Translations under genes and position numbers: made by a program | NCBI GenBank assembly: GCA_009768925.2 | Contig: VHIT02000012.1 | Location: 310,001-374,000, forward strand | Reading direction: 5' to 3' | Source of the DNA: Cryptosporidium bovis | Taxonomy: Eukaryota; Apicomplexa; Conoidasida; Eucoccidiorida; Cryptosporidiidae | DNA: 64,000 bases | The notes under the pieces: model-generated | The model's input: only the letters and a program-made list of their open reading frames with translations | The model's database searches: none | What the model was told of the DNA's origin: nothing | In this document: piece by piece, positions 39,802-50,817 of the stretch | Layout of the letters: the number at the start of each line of letters is the position of its first letter | Position numbering within the stretch: the first letter of the stretch is position 1

Positions 39802-40599
39802 TTAATTCAACGCTTCAATTGCAAACTTCTTTTTACCTGCACGAAGTCTACTGCCAATATTATCACCCTCGAGCACAAGCGCAAGCCTTCCAAGAGAATT
39901 AGGGTCAGAAGACTCAACTCTCTCCCAAGCCTCAGAAAAAGCTGCAGCCAATATTGCTACGAGTGTTACAGGTAGAGGATTATGTGGAACTTCTTGCTTT
40001 CCAGGAACATTTCTTATAACAAGCAAAAGCTCACCCCTAATTACTTCCAATAGTGCCTTTCTCGCTGCCCTCCTTAAATCAACAAGAGAAAGACTTTCAG
40101 GTCTTCTTGTTGAAAATTCATCAGGGAGATCATCAAGAAAACTGATCCACATGTCCTCTTCTCTTCTCCAAGTATCTGCCAATAGAACTTCAGTATTTGG
40201 TTGTGAGAATTCCAAAAGTATTTGAAGGGAGGATATTGGTGTTCCAGATTGAACAGAGAAAAGCCAAGGAGCGGTCACACTTTCTTCACCAGATAATAAT
40301 AGACTTAATTCACTCTTTAATTCAGGAATATTTTTCTCAAATTCATTCTCTTCAGGAAGCTTATATCCTAGATCAGTAACTATTTTTATGAGACTCTCCA
40401 AAGTCCTTTCAATTCTTGAAATTCTGTATTCCAATCTAAGTCTTTCTTTGTCTGAGGATTGTACATGATCATTTAACTCCTTCACTATCGAAAGAAGTGG
40501 GTCGAATTTCGTCACGATAAACCCCTGAATTTCTGGTGAAAATGACATTGGCGGGATTCCGGATGTTCCTGGTTTAGATGAGGAAGTGTTCCCATCCAT
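39802..40599 (-). CDS. unknown 265-aa protein, coiled-coil N-terminus
   Basis: This protein is not recognised. Residues 1-25 are Ser/Pro/Gly-rich. About 30-85 is a predicted helical or coiled region (LLSIVKELNDHVQ, RLRLEYRISRIERTL). The C-terminal two thirds is a compact, low-Asn, Leu/Ala-rich helical domain (WRREEDMWISFLDDLPDEF, LVDLRRAARKALLEVIRGEL, LVAILAAAFSEAWERV). Composition is notably less Lys/Asn-biased than in neighbouring genes, which suggests a well-folded, constrained protein. The start is ATG 40599. It is convergent with the secreted-protein gene and divergent from the MCTP-like gene. Confidence 0.75.
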   Translation of the reverse strand: MDGNTSSSKPGTSGIPPMSFSPEIQGFIVTKFDPLLSIVKELNDHVQSSDKERLRLEYRISRIERTLESLIKIVTDLGYKLPEENEFEKNIPELKSELSLLLSGEESVTAPWLFSVQSGTPISSLQILLEFSQPNTEVLLADTWRREEDMWISFLDDLPDEFSTRRPESLSLVDLRRAARKALLEVIRGELLLVIRNVPGKQEVPHNPLPVTLVAILAAAFSEAWERVESSDPNSLGRLALVLEGDNIGSRLRAGKKKFAIEALN

Positions 40600-40950
40600 C
40601 TTTATAAGAATTAGCTATTCAAAAACTGTTATTTAATAGATCCAAAGTAGTTAAAGCTTAATTTAAGAGTGTAAAATGGAGGAGGTTATTATTGACTTGC
40701 AATAACCTATTTAATCAGATTAATATATGTTTGCACAATCACTGTTTATCTCTTTTATTTTAATTTTTCACTATTTTCCTTGCTTCTTTCTGTTTTCATG
40801 CTTTAATTTCAGAACCAATTTGCATTTAACAATGGTGCCGCCTATTTCAAATATTAGGCGCTATATATTAATTAACCATGAGTGTGTTTACCGCTATTTT
40901 CGGTACTTTATTAAAAAATTACACAACTTTATCTGGTTTTGTAACTAAAG
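40600..40950. promoter_or_regulatory. divergent promoter with inverted repeat
   Basis: The spacer between a - strand and a + strand gene contains the inverted repeat CGCCTA (40839-40844) / TAGGCG (40855-40860) around 10 bases. This reads as two GGCG-type half sites facing each other, about 90 bases upstream of the + strand ATG. No coding exon is supported here. Confidence 0.45.
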
Positions 40951-43900
40951 ATGTTAGATCCTTCATGTATTACAAAAATAATTAACGAAAAGTTCACTCA
41001 AATAGGTGAAAATGTATTAGGTACGGTAATAGATCAGATAGTAGACAACTCAAGTGCTCACTTGAGCAGTTTAAATGATTTTCAATCTGTAAGTTTAGCA
41101 CAATTCTCAAAGTAATATTAGTTACATTAAGTCAACATTTTGTAGTCATCTTTGATGAAATTATTAAAAAAAGTTGCAGGGTCTAGATTTTTGAATAGGC
41201 AGCCAATCGTAGAGTCAGAACCTAATCTATATGCGATAAAAGATCAGCAATCTCAAATATACAAATCTGTTAGGAATTCAAATAATATTGGAGTTCTAAC
41301 AATAAAAATAGAACGAGCAATTATTTCTCCTATGGGATTTAACAGAAATGTTCGAAACTTCATTACAAGAAATAAAGCAGAGTGGGTATTAGAAATAACT
41401 ACTCAGGGGCAATTGCTTACGAGCAAACCTATAAGTACAAAGGATTTTATTTTAGAGATTCCGGCATACAGCCCAATGGTTTTATCGCCAAAGAGAAACT
41501 TGAGTAATACCGAAACTGTTTATTTTGAAGATAATGAAGGACTTATAAAAGCTTCTGGACTTGAGAAACAAATGTATAATAGTGAGAGAAATAAGAATTC
41601 AAGTACATGTTTTGTTGATAGAAATAAATTGGGTGGGGTAAATATTAATAACACTGGAGCTAGAGAGGTTTTATTTAATTTTAATGAATCTTTTCAGATA
41701 ACAGACTTATTTTCGGATTTAAACATTGATCTTATTTGTAGAGTACCAATAGAATGCAAGCCTATTCAAAATAGAAATAATGAAGATATAGTTGATGATT
41801 TTTTCTACTCTAAAAATCAAAATTTTGATCAAAATAGTGAAAAATTTGTCTCTTGCTTAGAAAAGGACTTTGAGGAGGAATTCTCAACCACTGATAATAA
41901 TAGTTTTAATATGGGTGGTAATGAAGTAAACGCTTCAAGTAGTAATACACCAAATGGTAGTCACAACAATATTAATCAAAACATAAAAAAAGACATAGGT
42001 TCTTCCTTATGGAGTAGCTACAAGCAATATAGAGCTGTTCGTATTGAACAAGCAAAACCAAGTTGTAAGGTAGTCTTTGAGGGTCATGATTTTGATTCTC
42101 AAGTCAAAAATTCTAATATGAAATCTCATGAACACGAATGGGAAGTAATTTATGACTATATGCACTTTGGAAAGGTAACAATACCCATTTCGAGTATTGT
42201 ATATGACAAAATGAGAACTTTACCTTCATTTAATAATTATTACTTTGGTTCATTCATCTCCACATTGTATAATGAATATATTTGTAAATTACTTCGCCTA
42301 CAAATAAAAGAGAATAACAAAGATAATAATTCATTCAACAACCTTTTCTTAAAGAATAGTTTAGATGAGGAATGGACAGTATTAAATGAAAAAAATTCGA
42401 GCAAAGCAGAAAAAGACCGTTTTATAATTAATAAACGGGGTGATATTAGCAGACAAACTTATTTACCATGCACCGATACACCCAAAATTGAATCAGAGTC
42501 TAAAATTTATTCAGAAAATCCTCCCAAGCATTATCATGAAATAAAAAACGAATTTGGAGTAAACTGGTATCATCTTTATCCGAAAGCAGGTGATATGACG
42601 AAATATGTGAAACCTGTTCCAGGTATCACCGAATTTGGTCTCTCAAATCCTATAAAGACACTTGGATTCATTCAAATATGTTTGACTTTTGAAACATGGA
42701 GTAAAAGTAAAGCCAACTTACTTTTGAATACATTTTATAATTTAGTTACTGAAAGACCAATTACAAGATGGATATTGCCTGTAGCATTTGAACCACAGTA
42801 TTTCCAAAGGTATGCTGAATCATTAAAATCACTATTGGAGCATTACCCAAGATGGGTACCAAAATTTTGTTTTTTATTGAATTTTAGGATTCCGAGATCC
42901 AGGTTCGATAAATTAATGATTTTGCTTTTTTGGTTATTTATTTTTCATGGTATATTCATGATTAAAAGTTTTTACGCATTTTCATTTGCTTTGTTCTTTG
43001 TTTTGCCTTCAATTGTTTCTTTAACATATAAATTTGGATCTCAGATAGCTTCAAGAGTTCACTTGGATTATTTAACAAGAATTAATTTGTTTGAAGTTGA
43101 AAAAAGGAATCAAATATATAATATTAATAAAAAAGATTCCAAAAACAAAAACAAAGGTGTGAATCTATTGAATCCTACTTCAAATAACATATTTAGAGCT
43201 TTCCAACCTCTTTTTACATCAAAGTACTATTCTTCGATAATTACTTCTGAGACTAGGTCAACAAGGGAAATTAGTGAGCAGTTAGAATATAGTGATTCTA
43301 AAGAAAAGGAAATGGAAAATGAGCACGAAAGGAATTTTTTCAGAGAAAAAAAAATTGTAAAGGTGGATGACTATATCCCTAAAGAAGTGTATTTTGGGAA
43401 TAACATTATTTCAAAGGGTCATAATCTTCAATATGATTTGTCAAATGGGGATGGTTATATTTGTATTTCTAGGAAATCGATTGACACAAATAATAATAAT
43501 TCTAACAAAATAGATGAACATAAAAAATTAACATTTTTTGGAAATACAAATACCAATGAATTTACTAACAATATTGGCATCGAAAGTAAGAAAAAAAATG
43601 ATTATTTTAGTGATTGTTTATTCGAGAAGGATATTTCAGATAAAAAACTGAAAGGGGACTGTTCCAGTTACTTGGACAAAAGTGGTGTTGTTGAGACTCC
43701 ATTTGGGGAATTGAAACTTGGAATCAGAAATCAATATGACGACAAGTTTGTTTCAATTTTCTTTGATGACCAAAATTTAGAGCCAATTCAATCTCAACTT
43801 TCAAACTTGATAATGATTGTAGAATTAGTTCAACAATCATTTGCGATCATTTCAACATTCTTAATGAAACTAAAATATTCACTAAACTTTGAAGATCCTA

Positions 43901-45009
43901 TTGTCCCTTTATTTACAATAGTTATACTGGTTACTATAGTTATAAACTTAAATTTTTATTGGTACTTGATGAAGATAATCTTTGAAAATGATAGAACTTC
44001 CTTTTTGTTTAGAAGTTACATGTTTATTGACCTTGTGTATTGGATGATACATAAAGATCCTTATAATATTATTCAACTAGAAATATTAAATAAAAGAAAT
44101 AAAATAAGTACCGATATTTCGAGAAGTAAATGGATAAAGAGATTCTTTAAAATGATACATATAGATGACAGAAATTTATTTATATTATTAAAAAGTATAA
44201 AAATATATGACTACTATCCGGAAAAGTACGTGTATAAACAAGTATGCACTTCTAAGAATCATAGTGTGAATTATGAAGAAAATGATATTGCATTAGATAA
44301 TTGCAGCGAGTTGTTTATGAAAAATGAGGTAATTCCTATTCAGATATTGCCCTTAACTATCGATGAATATTTATTCTTTTACACAGTTAAATATATTTTT
44401 TTAAAGATTCTAATTTTAGGCTCAATTCTAAGATTCTTCCAGTGTTTATTATTCAATAGAATTGCTTTCATATACGGAAGAATACTCTTGTTTTGGTGGT
44501 ATACAATACCAGACATTAGGGAAATAGAGCATCGTTGCATTACTTCTACACAACTAATTGGTAGTCTAGACGATCTTATTATTGAAAATGATAATGTTAC
44601 TCAGTATAAAATCCTAAATAGGAATAATCACGAGGTTTCCAATTCTGGGACTCTCCTTAATGACAACAGAAAAGGTAGGAGTGAAAGTAGTAAGGCTGAT
44701 TTATTCCTAAAGCATTTCTATTTCGGCAAAAATCCAAACAATAACGACTTACTAAACGATTTCGTATCAGATAACGTTCCCTCTCCTAATAACTCGAGAA
44801 AACAGGACTTAATTAACAGGAAAAGCTTGATTGATTACATCCTTCCGGTGAATGTAAAGGACGTCAATTTGAATTCTAGTAAAAGCGAAAAAAATACATC
44901 TTTCAGATATGAAGTTATTGAAAATATTCTGGAGGGATTTTACGTTCCTAATAGAAGAAAAAAACCCACTGAGGACAAAGTTTCGCAAAATCAAGAGACC
45001 TTTCAGTAA
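40951..45009 (+). CDS. MCTP-like C2/multi-TM membrane protein, two exons
   Basis: Spliced CDS join(40951..41088,41146..45009) gives 1333 aa. Exon 1 (46 aa, MLDPSCITKIINEKFTQIG...) ends TCT|GTAAGT; the 57-nt intron ends TTGTAG. Two C2-like beta regions are visible: IGVLTIKIERAIISP (about 95) and LGFIQICLTFETW (about 550). Hydrophobic segments follow at about 633-675 (MILLFWLFIFHGIFM, ALFFVLPSIVSL), 966-990 (VPLFTIVILVTIVINLNFYW) and 1129-1165. PITRWILPVAFEP before the first TM pair, and the helix LSNLIMIVELVQQSFAIIS before the third TM, resemble the reticulon-like C-terminal region of MCTP proteins, which sit at the ER and membrane contact sites. Asn/Ser-rich loops separate the domains. The family call is moderate. 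Confidence 0.6.
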
Positions 45010-45142
45010 TGTAAATGGGATAGCTCAAATTATTTAAGGACCTTGTCTTTTCTAGTAATGTTTTCTGTACAAAAAGGAAAGAAAAATCATTTTTACAAGG
45101 CTGAATTTACATAAAACCCAATGACTAGTTTTAAATGATATT

Positions 45143-45364
45143 TCAATTGGTTTTTTTTTGCGAATAAGCCAAATTTGAGCAAAATATGGATATTGAAATC
45201 CATCTCCAGTAAACAAATATACAGGCAGTAAAAGTTAATGCCGAAGCAAAACCCATATAATACCACTTTGCTTTTCTTTCTTCATATATAGCCAAACACA
45301 TTAGCCCTGTATATGTGAAGAAACATATAAAATAAATAAATAAACACCAAAACTTCTCTTTCAT
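45143..45364 (-). CDS. small two-TM protein, 73 aa
   Basis: This short ATG-initiated gene encodes two hydrophobic helices, WCLFIYFICFFTYTGLMCLA (about 6-25) and MGFASALTFTACIFVYW (about 37-53), joined by the charged loop IYEERKAKWYY. The tail is polar (SQKKTN). The organisation matches small ER or organellar membrane subunits, but I cannot name a family. Regular TM spacing, the ATG start and its isolated position support it as real. Confidence 0.55.
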   Translation of the reverse strand: MKEKFWCLFIYFICFFTYTGLMCLAIYEERKAKWYYMGFASALTFTACIFVYWRWISISIFCSNLAYSQKKTN

Positions 45365-46049
45365 GTTTACAAAATGAAAGAGACCAATTTCTAGGAATTA
45401 TATACTTAAATGAATCTAGAATTAATATTATATCCATAAACCTTGTTTCCAGTTTAACTTTTTTTCTTTTGTCCGTTTATGTTAGACAACATCAAACTAC
45501 AATAGTTGATTTAATAGGCCACTATTTGGTAAAATCAAGAAATTAACATTAAATCATTTAAAAAAACGTTTGCTTATTGAATAAAAGGCAAAATACTTAA
45601 AATATATTTCGTTATAATAACGAAGATCTACTTATTTTTTATATATATTTTATCTGACATTAACCTATAAAACCATTCAATCCCCATTAATAATTATGTT
45701 CACTAGAGTCTAGAGTATTCATATATAATAAAACTCTAAGAGAGCAATATTATATATGTTATATTTGAATAGGAGTCATATTCTGTTTATATAATGTACA
45801 TATTCCATTACAACAGTACTCTTACCCTATTTATACTTACTACTCCTTCAGGAGTTGGTAAACAGAACTCTTGCGGGTTGGTTCAGCGGCAAAAATTTCC
45901 GTTTTTTATTTTCAGGAGGATCTCAGTATTTAGCAAGAGGCAATAAAGGAAGTATTGAGGGTATATTTTATACTTAACACTAAGGCAATAACGGATCATC
46001 CCAAACCGCAAGTTTGACTCTTTCCGCAGTTGGAACAGAGGATAAAAGA
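45365..46049. promoter_or_regulatory. divergent region upstream of Hrd1
   Basis: This is a mostly AT-rich spacer. The part at 45840-45900 is GC-richer, with ACTCC-ttca-GGAGT (45842-45855) as a short hairpin and GGTTCAGCGGC close by. The Hrd1 frame is open from 46014, but with TTG; the first ATG is 46050. No other gene is seen. Confidence 0.35.
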
Positions 46050-47924
46050 ATGTTTCCCATTACATTTAAACAATACGTTACATTAAGTTTTGTGCTTCTG
46101 ATTGGATTATTTATGCATCTGTTAAATGTATACGACTATAACTTCTTTCATATAATTATGCACATAACCGTGACTAAAGCATCAACTATTGTTATAACGA
46201 ATGCAGGTTTTATAACTATGTTTTACTGTGGGAAGCTTGTATTAAATATATTTATCGGGAGATTAAGAGACATTGAAATCGAAGAGATTATAGATCAGGG
46301 AAGGATGTTTTTGTTGGATACTATATTCTTTCTACTGTTCAGTAGCCCTACAATTAATAATGTGGAGGTTGGTGCGATGGTCTTATCTAGGTATATTACA
46401 TTAGTTTTATTATTAAAAATGTTACACTTGATAATTCATATAAGGATTAATCATATGTTTGAGGTTGAGAGACCAAGGGTTTTTAACGTTATAAGAGTTG
46501 CACTACTGTTAAATATATTGCTAGTCATCGATTTAAGTTTGATCTTTAGATATTTGGGATTGCTTTCAAGAGAATCTACACTTAGATTGTGGATATTTTT
46601 TGAAAGTATTTCTTTATTTGTATCATGTGTAATATCTACAGGGAAGTATATCGTCCATGTTATTGATTTAAAAATTCAAGCACTTCAATTAAATATGAGG
46701 AAGTTAGAAGAAGACACAAATTATCAATATAATGGTGATTCAACAAACTCTTCACATAATTTCGTCTGGTCAAATAAAAATGCAGTACTATTCTATATGG
46801 AGGTTATTGGTGACATTTGCTCATTGGTGTCATATTTGTTATTTATAATATTATTTTTGCTATTAAACCCATCAAGAATTCCACTTTATATAATGGGTGA
46901 TATTTTACACATTATCAAGGCATTATATAATAAATTATCTTCTTTTAGAAGATATAGGAAATTAACTAAAAATATGGAAACAAAGTTTCAAGAGGCAACG
47001 CTTGAAGAAATTGAAAGAGTTGATACTTGTATTGTCTGCAGAGATACACTGTATATTGGTTCTAAAAAGATCCCATGTGGTCACGTCTTCCATTTGGACT
47101 GCCTAAAGTCTTGGTTTATACAGCAACAAACTTGTCCAATTTGCAGGTCTCCCATTAATATACAGGATGACGTCCAAGAAATTGGGGTCAGTGTTAGAAA
47201 TGAAAGAGAGGAGGAAAACAATGCTAACTTTGAGGAAAATTCAAACAATGCATCTGAAGTTAGTGACCGCATTTACCACAATAACCCACTAAATAACAAC
47301 AATTTACAGAATTCAGATACAGGTGATAAAATTGAACAAATGAATATAAATAAAGATGAAAATCAGAGCTCAAGTGAAACAAATATTAAAATACTAAGGG
47401 GTATTCTAAAGGGTTTTGTAATCTCTGAGACAAAGAATGTTCATAGTATTTCTAATACAGATAATGAATTAGGCACTAAGAAATATAAGCCATCAACACA
47501 TCCACTGTTAAAAAGGAATAATTTTCACTCACCTCCCAAAAACTCAATTAAAAAAAATGATTTCGATCCTTGTAGCAGCAATCTCACACAAACACCACCT
47601 ATTAGACCACAAGATTTGTTGAAAATAAATCAAGAAATTCCAGAATGCCACACTTTTTCAGACAAATTTAACTTTGGTCCAGCACCCGAAGTTTATAGAA
47701 AAAATGCAGACATATGGCTATGCAGGATAAGTGAATTAATTAATTCCCAACAACACATCGGAGACGCCACAAGTTACAACATCGGTCTGAGAATTGAAGA
47801 GGAAAAAGGCAGTTATATAAAGGGTAACTCACATATTCCTGAAGTTGAAGAAGGTCATGAGATGAAAAACTCGTTCGATGATCTGTTTAATACAGTTAAA
47901 TGGCAATTAAGATATCCCGACTAA
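46050..47924 (+). CDS. HRD1: Hrd1/synoviolin-type ER ubiquitin ligase
   Basis: This 624-aa RING E3 ligase is central to ER-associated degradation. The N-terminal half holds multiple membrane segments (VTLSFVLLIGLFMHLLNVY, FITMFYCGKLVLNIFIG, VALLLNILLVIDLSLIF, SYLLFIILFLLLNPS). The RING-H2 finger (about 326-368) reads CIVCRDTL, CGHVFHLDCL and CPICRSPI, with all eight ligands. The preceding LEEIERVDTC matches Hrd1 proteins. The C-terminal half is disordered, Asn-rich and Ser-rich, as in other family members. The start is ATG 46050 rather than TTG 46014. Confidence 0.92.
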   Translation: MFPITFKQYVTLSFVLLIGLFMHLLNVYDYNFFHIIMHITVTKASTIVITNAGFITMFYCGKLVLNIFIGRLRDIEIEEIIDQGRMFLLDTIFFLLFSSPTINNVEVGAMVLSRYITLVLLLKMLHLIIHIRINHMFEVERPRVFNVIRVALLLNILLVIDLSLIFRYLGLLSRESTLRLWIFFESISLFVSCVISTGKYIVHVIDLKIQALQLNMRKLEEDTNYQYNGDSTNSSHNFVWSNKNAVLFYMEVIGDICSLVSYLLFIILFLLLNPSRIPLYIMGDILHIIKALYNKLSSFRRYRKLTKNMETKFQEATLEEIERVDTCIVCRDTLYIGSKKIPCGHVFHLDCLKSWFIQQQTCPICRSPINIQDDVQEIGVSVRNEREEENNANFEENSNNASEVSDRIYHNNPLNNNNLQNSDTGDKIEQMNINKDENQSSSETNIKILRGILKGFVISETKNVHSISNTDNELGTKKYKPSTHPLLKRNNFHSPPKNSIKKNDFDPCSSNLTQTPPIRPQDLLKINQEIPECHTFSDKFNFGPAPEVYRKNADIWLCRISELINSQQHIGDATSYNIGLRIEEEKGSYIKGNSHIPEVEEGHEMKNSFDDLFNTVKWQLRYPD

Positions 47925-48020
47925 ATTATTCTATATATATATATATATATATTCATCTTATTTATTTATAGTATTTTGCTATTATTTCATTGTATTTGTC
48001 ATGGCACAGAACTATGTTTG

Positions 48021-49217
48021 TTAATTTATCTCTTCTGCAATGATATAACCTGGTTTCAAAATATCTATTGCAAGATGTAAATTGCTACCAATTGTAATGG
48101 AAATTAATAATGCGTACCATTTGTCATTTAGTTCTAGTGCAATAGCTAGTTTATTCCTATTTAGAGAGATTATTAGCGATTTTGCTGCTTCTTTCTTCCC
48201 CTCGGACGAATTCTTAAGTTGTATTAGTCTTCTCGTTACTACCGGCAAAGGTTGGTATTTTTTATGAGATATCACCCCAACTATTGTTGAAAATGGTGGG
48301 AGTGACAGATTGTTGTAAGTTTCTTGAATAAATATAGGGAAGGCAGAGATATTTGGATAGAATTGAGAAACCATAAGTGATAAATCATCAAAATGGCCTA
48401 TTTCTGCAAGTGTTGATTCCGGTGAAAATACAATTGTGTGCATTTCTGGAGAGAAAAATCTAGTAATAACATTTAAAATTGAATTATAAATTACGTCGCT
48501 AAAACCATTTGAATTGATGAAAATAACGTCATCGCCATTATAACCACCAACACTTTCTCTATTTTTTTCTAGAACAATATACTTTATTTCAACGTTTGGT
48601 ATTATGCTACTTTCACGTAATTCTATATATTTTGGTAAACATCCTAACCTTTTTCTTGTACTATAATTGTTATTACTAATAATCCACATTATCAGGAGTT
48701 GTCTATTTTTTCCAATAGTAAGATTATCATTCTTAATGGATGATTCAGGATTTAATGGGACCTTATCGGTTCTTAATATATTTTTGTCATCATAATTACT
48801 GTATTCAGTGAATATTTCCTTCCTAAATATATCTGTTACAATTTCCCTTATAGACTTTTGCTTAATTTGAGTTTTAAAATTTTCAACATTTCTTGTCATG
48901 CTTCGGCTCTCATTTCCATTATTTATCATATGTGTATTTTTCAAAATGTATTTAGAGACTATATTATACAGGGAAACAAAATTCAAGCAAGAAGTACTAA
49001 TTGGATGCCAGTACAATTCACAAAAGTACGAACTGCTAAATAATAAATTTTTAACTTCATCGTCTATGGCAAAATACACCGAAAACAAAAATTCTGAGTA
49101 GTCTTTCAAAAATTGATCACTTAAGAAGAACTTCTTAATTGAATCAGAAACTAAATCAATAATTTTCTGACTTTCATGCTCAAATACGTTAATGTCATTA
49201 ACTATTAATATGGACAT
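48021..49217 (-). CDS. Integrator subunit 14-like protein (tentative)
   Basis: This 398-aa protein is not securely recognised. The first 130 residues are helical and polar; a middle region (about 150-300) shows alternating hydrophobic strands; the last 90 residues carry the most telling pattern. IVGVISHKKYQPLPVVTRRL, then a block with LAIALELNDKWYALLISI and LHLAIDILKPG, resembles the C-terminal domain of Integrator subunit 14 (LPLP...; ALVQLGxxWYGLLY; LxIFEPG). Integrator processes snRNA and terminates Pol II. If correct, the von Willebrand-like N-terminus is highly diverged. The start is ATG 49217. Confidence 0.35.
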   Translation of the reverse strand: MSILIVNDINVFEHESQKIIDLVSDSIKKFFLSDQFLKDYSEFLFSVYFAIDDEVKNLLFSSSYFCELYWHPISTSCLNFVSLYNIVSKYILKNTHMINNGNESRSMTRNVENFKTQIKQKSIREIVTDIFRKEIFTEYSNYDDKNILRTDKVPLNPESSIKNDNLTIGKNRQLLIMWIISNNNYSTRKRLGCLPKYIELRESSIIPNVEIKYIVLEKNRESVGGYNGDDVIFINSNGFSDVIYNSILNVITRFFSPEMHTIVFSPESTLAEIGHFDDLSLMVSQFYPNISAFPIFIQETYNNLSLPPFSTIVGVISHKKYQPLPVVTRRLIQLKNSSEGKKEAAKSLIISLNRNKLAIALELNDKWYALLISITIGSNLHLAIDILKPGYIIAEEIN

Positions 49218-49279
49218 TAATTCGCTTCCTCTTCAGCACTAGAATCAGGAACTCTGCGCCAAACTGGGTAACCTCATCA

Positions 49280-50596
49280 TTAATTTTTAAGTTTCCTCAA
49301 GCTACCTAAAATTTCGGACAATTCTTCAGAAATTAATTCAAATCTTTTACATTCATTTATTTTGCACTCGAACAAGCTATAGGTTGTTTTTTGATCTTTT
49401 TGTTTTTCTCCAAGTTCCTTCGATAATTCAACTCCTAATTTTACACATTTAGATATCAAATTGCCTATTTTCTCCATTTTCAAATTATCCCCACCTCTGA
49501 AAGTATAAATAAGAGTCCCAAACGTAATAGAGGCTCTATCTTTTCCACATGAATTTACTGAGTGTCTTATTCCGCATTTCATTAGAACCTCGGATATTAA
49601 TTCATATGGAAATAGCTCTTTGGAACAATTTATTGAAACTAAATGTGTGTCGGTTCCATTACAAATTAATGGAACTCCGTTATTTAAAAGAGTTTTCGCT
49701 AAAACTTTAGAATTGTTCACTGCCTCTTGAACAAAGTGACTTATTTGAGAGTTCATTAATCCGTGAAGTTGAACGGCCAATGATCCTATTTGATTATTAT
49801 GCGGTCCACCTTGAATCCCAGGAAAGACTGCCATATTTATTTTCTGAAACAGACCAGGATTTTTCGTGTTATTAACAATAATAAAGCCACCTTTTGGCCC
49901 ACCGATGCTACTTTGTGTATCAGAAAAAATTATATCACCGTATTCAAATGGGTTTGAGTTCTCATCACCGTATCTATTTGCGGAAATCAGAATAGCTATT
50001 TCACTTATATCTATCGCAAAAATAATACCAAATTCCTCACAAATTTCGTATATTGACTTGAAGTCAATAATTTTTGGCATTGACATAGACGAAATAACCA
50101 ATAATTTTGGTTTAAGTATTTCACACTTTAACCTTAATTCTTGAATGTTAAATCCGTCATAGTTATCATCCATATTAAAATATTCAACCTGATAATACTT
50201 CTCCAATGCACTTTTCTCGTTTTCATTACAATAAAAAGTGATAATTCTACCCATTTTTTCTACGGACCCCATGCATATTGCAAATCTAGCATATGTTGAA
50301 CTATAACATTGAACATTAAACAACCACTCATATCTGCTTTTTTCTAAGTGAAAAAATTTCTTTAATCTTTCAGTACAGAGTGTTTCTATTTTGTCAACGA
50401 TACCAGTCCCAGTATAGTACCTCGCTCCTGGATATCCTTCTGAATATTTATTCGTAAGCACACTTCCTAATACTTCCCTTGCTGAATTCATCATCACATT
50501 TTCATTTGGATGTAAATTTAAGTGTGTATTATGGTATTCATTTTCTCTCTTAATTATATAAAGCAACTCATTATCATTCTCAACTAAATCAGCCAT
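49280..50596 (-). CDS. SHMT paralog B, lacks PLP lysine
   Basis: This 438-aa homolog of serine hydroxymethyltransferase is predicted catalytically dead on its own. It keeps LTNKYSEGYPGARYY (Tyr51, Glu53, Tyr61) and NMAVFPGIQGGPHNN, the segments that reach into the neighbouring subunit's active site. It has lost the residues that line its own site. IASEN reads HPNEN, SGSPAN reads YSSTYAR, and HGGHLTHG is replaced. D-x-A-H reads DISEI; TTTHKxLRGPR reads SDTQSSIGGPK (Ser229 at the lysine position). SGIRxGT reads ASITFGT. The fold is otherwise complete in a single open frame. Paralog A, 2.1 kb away, shows the reciprocal pattern. The longest frame starts at TTG 50626; ATG 50596 is used. Confidence 0.88.
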   Translation of the reverse strand: MADLVENDNELLYIIKRENEYHNTHLNLHPNENVMMNSAREVLGSVLTNKYSEGYPGARYYTGTGIVDKIETLCTERLKKFFHLEKSRYEWLFNVQCYSSTYARFAICMGSVEKMGRIITFYCNENEKSALEKYYQVEYFNMDDNYDGFNIQELRLKCEILKPKLLVISSMSMPKIIDFKSIYEICEEFGIIFAIDISEIAILISANRYGDENSNPFEYGDIIFSDTQSSIGGPKGGFIIVNNTKNPGLFQKINMAVFPGIQGGPHNNQIGSLAVQLHGLMNSQISHFVQEAVNNSKVLAKTLLNNGVPLICNGTDTHLVSINCSKELFPYELISEVLMKCGIRHSVNSCGKDRASITFGTLIYTFRGGDNLKMEKIGNLISKCVKLGVELSKELGEKQKDQKTTYSLFECKINECKRFELISEELSEILGSLRKLKN

Positions 50597-50817
50597 ATTA
50601 ATTGGAAGAAACACAACGACATACAAAATTTACTGCTAGACCTAATTATCCATTTTAGATTAATTTCCAGTTTAAGATTCAACAATATGGAATAATCTAT
50701 CCACACAATTTTTACAAATACAAATATAAAATCAAGGAATTATGCGCGCAAGGAAAATACTAATTACTAACAAATCATTATTCAAAATTTGGAAAACGCT
50801 TGAACCCCTAATACTTG

